From contig NC_084831.1 in assembly GCF_033115175.1 (NCBI RefSeq), forward strand, positions 7,908,540-7,972,539: a DNA stretch of 64,000 nt, written 5' to 3'. This DNA is from Lepus europaeus (Eukaryota > Chordata > Mammalia > Lagomorpha > Leporidae). The position numbers and the translations under genes were made by a program. Shown piece after piece: positions 11,900-21,000 of this stretch. The notes beneath the pieces are model-generated. The model saw only the letters and a list, made by a program, of their open reading frames with translations. It made no database searches and had not been told where the DNA came from. Numbering within the stretch: the first letter of the stretch is position 1; each line of letters opens with the position of its first letter.

Positions 11900-12145
11900 A
11901 TGGGAGAGTCAGAGAGAAAGCTCTGGCTCACTGCCTGCAGGCCCACCGAGCTGAGGCCGGGCCGGGCCAAAGCCAGAGGCCTGGCACGCAATCGGAGTCT
12001 CCCACGCAGGTGGTGGGGACCCAAGTACTTGAGCCATCACCGCTGCCTCCCGGGGTGGGGGGAGCAGGAAGCCGAAGTCAAGAGTGCGGCTGGGACTCAC
12101 CCTCCCAACCCCCTCACCCTGCATCCAATGTAGGTGTTTGGGTCT
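11900..12145 (-). mobile_element. Old C SINE fragment
   Basis: Diverged reversed body: 'gggccaaagccagaggcctg', 'gtctcccacgcaggtggtgg' and 'cccaagtacttgagccatca'. A separate reversed tail piece lies at about 11721-11760. Confidence 0.6.
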
Positions 12146-12178
12146 TTTTCCTTTTTTTTTTTTTTTTTTTTTTCTTTT

Positions 12179-12469
12179 CAGATTTGTTTATTTATTTGAA
12201 AAGCAGAGTTACAGAGAGAAAGAAGGAGAGACAGAAAGAGATCTTCCATGTACTGGTTCACTCCCCAAATAGCCGCCATGGCTGGGGCTGGGCTAGGCCA
12301 AAGCCAGGAGACTAGAACTCCAGCCAGGTCTCCCACACAGGTGCAAAGGTCCAAGCGTTCGGGCCATCTCCTGCTGCTTTCCCGGGTGCATTAGCGGGGA
12401 GCTGGGTTGGAAGTGGCGCCCAAACCAGAATGCGTATGGGATGCGATATTGTGCCCCAGCGCCAGCCCC
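12179..12469 (-). mobile_element. C SINE, reverse
   Basis: Preceded by a long T-run (the reversed A-tail). The element runs from 'gatttgtttatttatttgaa' to the reversed head 'gtgccccagcgccagcccc'. Confidence 0.85.
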
Positions 12470-12614
12470 GGACCTGAGTTTCTTCACGGCCACGCCCAGC
12501 ACCTGCCTCCACGGTGGTTCTGTGCTCACCATGCACCCTGGCACACTCTTCTGTGAACCAGAAGGAAGCCCAAGTTACAATGGGGATGTGGTCGTGTTCA
12601 GATTGGGTAGAGAT

Positions 12615-12874
12615 GGGTCTGGTGCTGTGGCATAGAGGGCAAAGCTGCCACCTGTGACACTGACACCCCATATGGGCACCGGTTCGAGTCCCAGCTACTC
12701 TGCTTCCGATCCAGCTCCCTGCTAATGCACCTGGGAAAGCAGAGCAAGAGATGGCCCAAGTGCTTGGGCCCCTGCACCCACATGGGAGACACAGAGGAAG
12801 CTCCTGGCTCCTGGCTTCGCACCAGTCCAGCTTCAGCCATTGCAGCCATCTGGGGAGCGAGTCAGTGGATAGAA

Positions 12875-12925
<51 letters not shown>

Positions 12926-12987
12926 TCTGTGTGTGTGTGTGTGATTTTGTAACTCTGACTTTCAAATAAATCTTTTTTAAAAATAAT
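12615..12987 (+). mobile_element. C SINE, forward, with expanded (CT)n
   Basis: Intact head with a pol III B-box-like 'ggttcgagtcccagc' near 12681, full body, an expanded (CT)n run at 12881-12921 followed by (GT)n, and a 'tcaaataaatctttttt' tail. Confidence 0.9.
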
Positions 12988-13519
12988 AAAACTGGGTAGA
13001 TAACGCACCTGAGGGCATCTGTTCTTTTCTTTTTTTAAAGCCACAACCCAACCCCACATCTGTTATTTTCACTGCAGTTTTCAAAATAGTTTTAAAAACA
13101 GTTTTTTTTTAAAAAAAACAGGGTTAGAGTCAGACGCTTACAGAACCCCTGAAACCTGCTGTCCAAATAGAGCAACGTCTCCAACCGTCTCTGTCCCCGT
13201 AGGGGCCGAGGGGGAGGAGGACTGGGAGGACAGAGTCAGGGAGGGAGGAGACTGGGGTCCGAGTTCCCCCAGTGAGAGGTTTGTTGGTTCCCAGCCTAAC
13301 CCTGATCCGTCAGCTCCTAGGATTCCTAAGGGACCCGGGCCCTCAGCCAGAGCCCCCCTCACTTGCTTCCCCCAGCCCACCATGCAAGAGGCAAGAATGC
13401 TGGTCCTACAGCTGCCCTGGAAGCCAGGTGGCCTGAGCGCCACAGTTGTCTGCCAGGCGGGTGGGGGTGGGGTGGAGCCCCCCCATCTCCCAGGCTCCAA
13501 ATGCAAGACTATTGGAGGA

Positions 13520-13580
13520 GGGCATTCCAAATCCAGGGAGGCCAGGGCTTGGTTAATTGCCTTCATTTGCATATGATGCT
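13520..13580. promoter_or_regulatory. Candidate enhancer block: TEAD, homeodomain and POU motifs
   Basis: Within 60 bases are CATTCC (13523-13528, TEAD-like), TTAATTGC (13553-13560, LIM/homeodomain-like) and ATTTGCAT (13565-13572, perfect POU octamer). They sit in a local AT-rich patch inside GC-rich intron. Function is inferred from motifs only. Confidence 0.3.
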
Positions 13581-14619
13581 GGTTCCCGGCCTCCTCCTGG
13601 GTGAGGACAGCTCTTCCTACAGGTGGCAGCGTGGCGGGGGTGCTGGGGTCCTGCGCTAAGCCCCTCCCCTCTCCACCAAGTCCTTATCCAGGCTGCCAGT
13701 GCCTGGCGCCCTGTGACCTGGGTCCTGACAGCTCGGCCCGCCCTCGAGGACCGAGATGTCTCTCGAAGCAAGGACGGACAATGAGGGAAGGGCAGGGACC
13801 ACTGGGGAAGCTCAGCGCCCAGGGCTGGGTGCAGGGACGCTGTCCCATGTGTCCAGGCCTGGAGGTGGGCTCGGTCGCTTACCTGCACGCCGCCTTGCAG
13901 CTGTGTCACCCTACCCTGGCCTCGGGAGCCTTTGCACAAATGAGCACCTGGTGCTTCAGGCCTGGGATTGGACAAAGCAGGCCGGGGCTTGGCAACTGCT
14001 TGGGAACCGGCGAGGGGAGGCTCCTGATCGCTTTTGTTTTATTCCGATGGTTAAGAGCCCAGTTGTGAGTAGGGTGGTGGCCAGTCGGACGCCGGAGCTC
14101 GGGACAGTCGGGCCGGCCCTGGGCAGCCGGGGCTTTGTGAGCCCCAGACAGAACCACGTGGGCTGACGGGGGAGCGGGAGGCGAGCACCTGCCTCCCTTG
14201 TCGCCTGGCTGCTCGGTGCTTTGAGACACAGCCCCCAACTGGCTCCCAGAATGACACAAATGGATTGGAGCCTGTGTCGCCGGGGATCCTTGGCACGACT
14301 TCTGTAGCAGCCCACGCTTCCCGAGTGGCTCCCTGCCAGGCTGGCACGACGCTGCCAGCCTGTGCCAAGATCTGTGAGCCAATCCCATGGAGTCTCCCAC
14401 AGCCCTCACTCCAGGGCTCGCTGCCCACCCCCCACAACACACACACACACACACATCCCGGGAGTTTCTTTATGATTTTTTGCTCAGTATAAATTTGGTT
14501 GTGCTGCACACACTTCTATTCCGATCCACAGTTACCAGTGTGTATATTTGTAGGGTCCTGGAGCTGTGACAGGCACCAAGGCAGGGCCCGATAACCCCAG
14601 CTCTAAAAAGCCAGGGGGA

Positions 14620-14850
14620 GCACTGAGAGAGGAGCACGTTGGGGCAGACATTGGAGGAGGCTTCCTGGAGGAGGGAGCACTGGGGTGGGTGAGGGCAGAG
14701 GGGAGAGGTGAGAACAGAGAGGCAGGAAAGGTGGGGCCCGGGAACAGAGTCTGCTGGCGGAGACCCGAGAAAGCAGAGGTTAGGGCCGCCAAGCTAGGGT
14801 GGGGCTGCGCCGTGCAAGGTCCCTAGCGTCCGAGTGAGGAGCTTGGGACG
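14620..14850 (-). repeat. Probable L2 remnant
   Basis: 'ggaggcttcctggaggaggg' and the following purine-rich stretch resemble the reversed L2 3' portion. Heavily diverged. Confidence 0.45.
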
Positions 14851-15649
14851 GAGCGGGAAGGCCACGGCCAGCCACGGACATGCTGAGGCCAGAGCAGCGG
14901 GGTCGGCAGGGGGCTGGGGGAGGACAGTGCAGTAGAGCTGGGCTGTGGGACGCCCCGGGAGAGCCAAGGTCACAGGTCTGTTAGGACCCTGGGGTGTGTG
15001 TGGGGGGTGGCCCAGGCTCCATCCGCTCTGCAGGCGAGGAGCGTCCCCCCCACACACACCCACACCTCTCCTTCTGCTTCCCCGTTTTTTTCTTAATCGC
15101 CCTGTCTTAAGCGTTCTTAGGAGAGCCACTTAAAACAGGAAGGCACCGAGCTGGCCTGATTCCCGGCCCCTCCGATCAGAACCCGCCTTGCCGGTGCCTC
15201 CTTCCCAGTCCGTTCAAACCTCCCCAGACCCCGCCCTGGTCCGGAGTCCGATCTGAGCACTGCTCCGCCTCCTTACTCGTCCGGGTTGTCAGGAACCTCC
15301 CCTCCCCCAGCCCCGTTCCCATCGTGGCCTGTGCGGTGCTCAGTAACGGTCTCACTCATCTCGATGGGGTAACGAGGAGTGGCCACGGGGACAGCGCGCT
15401 GCCGCACCTGCCGCGGGGCTGCCTTCCCTGCTGCCCACACTCGCTGCACAGCCTGCCTCACCCCTCTCTACCTGTGGGGCGACGCGGGTGGTTCTGTTCA
15501 CGGGCCTGGTCCCCAAGGCTCCCCAGGTGGGGCTGTTCCTTGGGCCCCTCCCGGGCTATCAGTGTCCCTGCAGGCCAGAAGGGCCGGGCTGGGTCTCAGC
15601 CTTTCCAGTCTCAGGGAGCAGGCAGGGAGGACTAAGGAGTCCCTCGGAG

Positions 15650-15675
15650 CCCAACAATGCTTGATTGACAGGGCT
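15650..15675. promoter_or_regulatory. SOX plus PBX-PREP/MEIS composite site
   Basis: AACAATG (15653-15659) is a SOX-type core. It is followed three bases later by TGATTGACAG (15662-15671), the canonical decameric PBX-PREP/MEIS site. Possible DRAXIN intronic enhancer; unproven. Confidence 0.35.
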
Positions 15676-16005
15676 TTCAAGTGGGGCCGCCTCCCCTGGG
15701 GCCGCCTAAGGCATTCCAGCGCACAGGCCTGGGGGCCCTCATTAGGGAAAGGCTGGGGGTGAGGCTGAGGGGCAGGAGCCGGCGAGGTGGCCAGGATGAC
15801 AGGCCAGGAAGAACGGCTGTGGCTGTGTGCCAGGGAGCTGGCGGTGACACAAGTCCAGCCCAGCGTCCCATGCACCGTCCCCTTAGGCAGGGCCTGTGTC
15901 AGGGGACAGGCCAGGGTCCCAGCCCCCCAGGACAGAGGACCCCCAGGCCTGGAAGAAGGGAGTGCAGGATAAAGAGCACGGAGGGGGACAGTGGGGGCAG
16001 TATTT

Positions 16006-16319
16006 TTGTTTTGTTTTTTATTTGTTTGAAAGGCAAATTGCAGAGAGAGGAGGAGAGACACATCTTACATCTTCCATCCTCTGGTTCACTCCCCTAACGG
16101 CTGGGGCTGGGCCAGGCTGAAGGCAGGAGCCAGGAGCTTCTTCCAGGTCTCCCACGTGGGTGTAGGGGCCCAAGCACCAGGGCCATCGTCCTCTGCTTTC
16201 CTAAGCGCATTAGCAGGGAGCTGGATCGAAAGTAGAGCAGCCAGAACTGGAACCAGTGCCCATTTGGGGTGCTGGCGCGGCAGGCGGTGGCTTAATTGGC
16301 TCCACCACAGCGCCGGCCC
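16006..16319 (-). mobile_element. C SINE, reverse
   Basis: From 'tttatttgtttgaaaggcaa' to the reversed head 'caccacagcgccggccct'. Near-matching flanks (GGGGGCAGTATTT left, GGGAGCAGTGTTT right) look like an aged target-site duplication. Confidence 0.85.
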
Positions 16320-16324
16320 TGGGA

Positions 16325-16475
16325 GCAGTGTTTAAGTAGCCACCAGAGACACCCACGTCCCACTCTGCAGGGCCTGGGTTTGAGTGCCGGCTCTGGCCGA
16401 CTGAGCTCCAGGCTCTTGGCTTCAGCCTGGCCCCTCCCCAGTGTTGTGGGCTTTTGGGATGGGAGCCTGCTGTGT
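16325..16475 (+). mobile_element. Degenerate C SINE fragment
   Basis: 'gcctgggtttgagtgccggc' and 'cttcagcctggcccctcccc' followed by 'gttgtgggcttttggg' recall the forward C SINE body with an internal deletion. Confidence 0.5.
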
Positions 16476-16699
16476 CTCTCTGCAGGGGTGAGGTGAGCCT
16501 GCATGGCTGGCCCCCTCTCCACTCTCCCCTAGGGAACCGGCCTGGTCAGGGCTCGGAGGTTCCGCGGAAGCCTCCATTCGCCCCTGCCGCTCGCTCGCCG
16601 GGGTTTGGCGCAGGGGTAGTGTGGGGGCGGCAGGGAGGGCGCCGGCTGGAGGGCGAGATGCGGGATCCAGGGGCTCCTCACACGCGGCGGCCGCCCTCC

Positions 16700-16850
16700 T
16701 CAGCACTGGGCAATTACATGGCCACAAATCACAAAGAAACAGTGGCGTAAGCACCTTTGCCAGCCTAATGGGATACTCAGGGGGCCCGGGGAGGCCATAA
16801 AAATTCAATCAGTCCGGCTACCGTGAGGCCGCCCTGCGGTGCTGATGCAG
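16700..16850. promoter_or_regulatory. Candidate conserved non-coding element upstream of DRAXIN exon 2
   Basis: AT-rich island in GC-rich surroundings containing CAATTA (16711), ACAAAG (16731, SOX-like), CCTAATGGGAT (homeodomain/OTX-like), CCATAAAA (16795, CDX/HOX-like) and TTCAATCAG (16804, PBX-like). It does not resemble any repeat I know. Conservation cannot be tested here. Confidence 0.35.
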
Positions 16851-17059
16851 CCAGGCGGTGCGGGGGAGGGGCTGGGATGTGGTGGAGGTGTCTCGGACCC
16901 CGACCGACCCCCACCCCCGATCGGCCTCTGCAGCCCCTGCCCCCCGGCTGTTGGGAGAGCCCTGGGTACCCTGCGGGCAGGCAGCGCGGGCTCACAGCAC
17001 CCTGCAGGGGTCTGACGCGCTGGCTGGGAGAGTGGGAGAGCCCCCCTTAGCGGGGAGGG

Positions 17060-17290
17060 CCCAGGAGAGGCAGAGCCGGCTGTCCCGGGACAGCAGAGGG
17101 AGACGAATGACACTGCGGCCGCTTAGGAGTCGTGACTTGGCCTGCCCGAGCCCTAACTGCCGCCTCAGAGACGTGCGGGAGACAGCAGGTGTCCCGGTAG
17201 CGCCTGGCGAGGGGCGGGGCGAGGTTTGGCAGCCGGCTGCCGCCAGGGCGCGCGCTCCGCCCCCGCGCTGCCGGTCTAGTCGGGGGCCAC
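17060..17290. other. Short CpG-rich segment in DRAXIN intron 1
   Basis: Locally elevated CpG, including a NotI-type GCGGCCGC around 17116. It lies about 400 bases upstream of coding exon 2 and might be an alternative promoter. No splice or start signal supports this directly. Confidence 0.3.
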
Positions 17291-17631
17291 GCGCAGGTTT
17301 CTGAGTCCGGAGGACTCGGCTGTGATCCCCGGGACTCGGCCAAGGGCAGAGCGGGTGCAGAGAAGGGATCCCAGCCCCGGGTCCCACCCTGGGCGCCGCT
17401 GTCTTCCGGGGCGGGAGGGCTCCTTGCGCTGGGGGCCCTTCTGGGCGTTGGGCAGCACTCCTGGCCTCCACCCCACCCGGGACTTCGACCACGAAAAACC
17501 TCTCTAGGCATTGCCCAATGTCTCTAGGAGGCAAAGCCCCTCCCATCGAGGAAAAACTGGGCTCCAGTATTGGGGGCGGGGTGGTCAGGGGAGGGGCCGC
17601 TGAGCAGCTGTCCTGCACCCCTTCCTTGCAG

Positions 17632-18094
17632 GGAGAAGCAGGGGCCAGGCCCCCCGTGCACGCCGCCCCCATGCTGTTCCTGAGCCTCCTGGTGCTCCTG
17701 CAGCTGAGCCTGGCGGGCTCCCTAGCCTCTGGGACCCCCGCCCGGAACCCGCCCGAGAACCGCTTGGAGCGCCCAGGCCCTGCCCTGTGGACACCTCAAG
17801 CCAGCCACCACCGACGGCGGGGGCTGGGCAAGAAGGATCGGGGCCCAGGCTTGCCGGGCCGCCGGGCCCAGGATGGGGTTGTGGTCACCACCGCTAGGCA
17901 GGCCTCCAGGTTGCCGGGGGCTGGGCGGCCGCTGCCCGAACTGAGTCCTGCAGCCCTGATGCAGAGCAGGGAGCGGCTCCTGGGCCTGGCGCCGCCCTCC
18001 TCGGGGAAGGAGAGCCAAGCTCCAGCGTGGGAGAGCGCGAAGAAACGCGGCCGAGAGCACAAGAGGCGCCGGGGCCGGCTGAGACTGCACAGAG
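17632..18094 (+). CDS. DRAXIN: DRAXIN coding exon 2 (start, signal peptide, basic region)
   Basis: Acceptor 'cccttccttgcag' ends at 17631. The ATG is at 17671, so 17632-17670 is 5' UTR. The codon aligned with the human initiator Met, ten codons upstream, is GGG here, leaving Met 17671 as the only start in the exon. Its context is weak (C at -3 and +4). Encodes residues 1-141 and ends in phase 1 before GTAGCC. Confidence 0.93.
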
Positions 18095-21000
18095 GTAGCC
18101 CCGGGGCTGTCGGGGACAGGGGACAGGGGACGGGGACAGGGGACAGGGGACAGGGGACGGGGACAGGGGACAGGGGACGTGCTCCTGGCCCCGGGGCGGG
18201 GCGGCCTGGGACTCCAAGGATTCCAAGAGGGTGTGGTCCCGGGAGGGCTGGGAAGAAGGGAGGGGCAGGGAGAGGGCTGGGGATGGAGCATGGGAGGAGG
18301 AGGGGGCACCGTAGGTCTTATCAGGAAGTCCCACCTCGGCTCTGACCTAAATCTATCCGACCGGAACTCCCCAGTGGAGATGGCTCCATCCGGTGCTGCC
18401 CAAGTACATCCTTTGATCAACTCTGAGACACGCGGTGGGGGCTACGGGGGAGGACCCTGAAACCAAGCTCTGTCTGACATCAGATCCCGGCACCCCCACT
18501 TAGCCGCCGTGTGGCCCTGGGCCAGTGACTGCTCTTTGCCTCAGTTTCCCCCTCTGCAGCATGAGGGCGACGTGGAGTCGGGGACATGTGGGGTCAGGAG
18601 CAGCAGCGGTGGCCATGACTCCTCAGCGCCCTGTGGATGCTAAGCCAGTGCCCCCAGCCTGGGCGCCGGGGACGCGGGGAGAGACGCCACAGCCCCACCC
18701 CCACCACACACACACACACACACACCCCCGCTACTGCCTGCCCCTGCTCTCTGTATCAGGGCTGCTCCCCCCCCACGGCCCTGCTTCCCCTTGGGTCCTC
18801 GTGCCAGCCCTGGCTGGAGCCTGCCCCCCACCCCCCGTGGACTCCTCCCTAGGAGCCTCTGAACAGCTCCCCCACCCCCCGCCTCGCCTAGCCCTGTGCC
18901 CACCAAAGCAGCTTCTGTGTCTTCCTGTGACAAGACTGCCTCTAGGGACTGCTGGTGCCACCGACGTGGTGGGGTGGGTAGCGGGGGTGGGGTTCTTTGG
19001 GAGAGGGTGCTGGGGCTCAGTCCTTCTGCAAACAGCCGGACTTGCTGCCCTGCCTGGCCGACTGAGACACCCCAAGTGCGCAGAAGCCGGCGGGGGGGAC
19101 CCTAGTGTCCACCTTCAGTCTCCCAACCCCCGGAGGCTGTTCATGCCCCCCAGGGGCGGGGGGAGGGGTGCTGGCGCTCCTGAGTGTGAGCCTCCAGGCA
19201 TGCGTGGGGCGTGGCCCTGTCCCTGCTCTCCCTGGCCCCCCAGACCCCCCAGTGGCACAGCGGGGCCCTCCTAGGAGGGGTGTTGGCTCAGCGGGCAGGC
19301 AGGAGGTAGGCGGAGGAGGTTTGCAGGCTGGGCTGGGCTCATCTAAGCTCAGATTGACCCAGCCTCAGTTTCCTGGTCAGCAAAATGGAGGTGTGGGTCC
19401 AGTGGTCCCGAAGTTCGCTTCTGCTCTCTGGGACTCATCTCTGCGGGGTAACTCTGGGACTCATCTCTGAAGCGTGACGGGGTGCGACCCCAGCTGACCC
19501 AGCTGAACTCAGAACCAGGTCTTGCCTGAGGAAAAGGGGCCCCTCCCTCCCGGCCCTGCACACTCTGCCCCTTGCACTCGCCCTCCCCCGGTGCCCGGGT
19601 GCCTTGGGAGGCGGCATCAGTGGTCAAAAGTGTTGGCTTTGCTCCCAGATGGACCTGGGTTGAAACCCACTCGTGAGCTGTGTGTCCTCGGGCAAATCGC
19701 CTGACTTCTCTGTGCACCAGCTTCCTGCCCTGTAGCTGAGCACCTGCTCCTCAGAGCTCCTGCGGTGGCCAGGGTGAAACACTGCCGAGTGGCTCACCTG
19801 GGACCCAGCACCCAGCAGCTGCTCCGTATACCCGGGGAGGACTAAGCATCACCACGTTGGGAGCACTCACTCGAGGGTGAGCCCACTGCTTTCTCAGAGG
19901 CCTCGCCCCTCTGCAAAGCTTCTCATCATGTTGCTCCCACCTCAAACTCCACCTCCTCCAGGAAGACTTCCAGGATTAATCCAACTGGTTCCCATTTCTA
20001 TACCTTCATCTCTGGCTGCACCCACCCTACCAGACCTGGACTTGCTGGAATGTTGCTTTACAGGGAACATTCCTGGGCCGTCTCCCCTGCGACACTGAGA
20101 ATGTAGCCACGACACTTCCCCTCTGAGTTCCCCACTGCCGCCTCCCCCAGGAGAACAGGTGCAGGGATGTTGGCTGACCCCACGGCTTGTCTCAGGGTCC
20201 TGCTGGCCCTGGTGGGCAGCAGGGAAGGTGAGAAGGAGAGGGCAGGCAGGTGAAGTCCTGATCTTTCTTCCCGTCGGCGCCCCGGCCCCTTGTGCCTCAG
20301 GTCGAGCCTTGGTCCGAGGCCCCAGCTCCCTGATGAAGAAGGTGGAACTCCCCGAAGACCAAGCCTTGGATGCCAGCATGGAGGACTCCTCCACCAGCCT
20401 GGCCCCCACCATGCTCTTCCTGGCCACCCTGGAGGCAGCGCCTGCCACCGAGGAGTCCCTCGTCCTACCCGTGACCTCGCTGCGGCCCCAGGTAGGGGCC
20501 CCCAGCAGCCTCAGACCATGCAGTTAGGGAAACAGAGGCACGGCTGCAGGTGGGAATTGGAGCAGGTTGTCAGGTGTCCTGATGCCTGTGCAGGCTATGC
20601 CAGCCTGGGGTCACGGACCAGGAGAAAGCGGCCCTGGGGCCACTTGGGGGACAGCCCAGGAGAGGAAGCAGGTGCCGGTGTTCAGGGCCCCGAGGCTCTT
20701 TGGGGGAGAACTGTACACAAACAAAAGAGGACAGAACACTCACAGTCACTTAAAAAACTATTTATTTATTTACTTGAACGGCAGAGTTAGAGAGAGAGCG
20801 CGGGAGAGACAGAGAACTCTTCCATCCATGGGTTCACTCCCCAGTTGGCTGCCATGACCAGGGCTGGGTCAGGCTGAAGCAAGGAGCCAGGAACTCCATC
20901 TGAGTCTCCCATGTGGGTGACAGGGGTCCAAGCAATGGGGACGTCGTCTGCTGCTTTCCCAGGTGCATTAGCAGGGAGCTGGATGGGGAGCAGAGCAGCC

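Larger units (their letters stand above)
12988..16003. other. DRAXIN intron 1, central stretch with possible regulatory blocks
   Basis: No exon recognised. Two short segments carry clustered developmental motifs (13520-13580 and 15650-15675, listed separately). An L2-like reversed patch lies at about 14620-14850, and (CA)n tracts are at 14437-14457 and 15049-15064. Confidence 0.5.
18480..20290. other. DRAXIN intron 2 distal part
   Basis: No exon. Contains MIR pieces (18490-18575, 19618-19735, and a tail at 19340-19400), a (CA)n tract at 18707-18726 and an L2-like patch near 19895-20050. Confidence 0.55.

Noticed and set aside
12615-12700. tRNA gene
   Set aside because: The B-box-like 'ggttcgagtcc' belongs to a tRNA-derived SINE head. 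There is no cloverleaf with paired acceptor stem.
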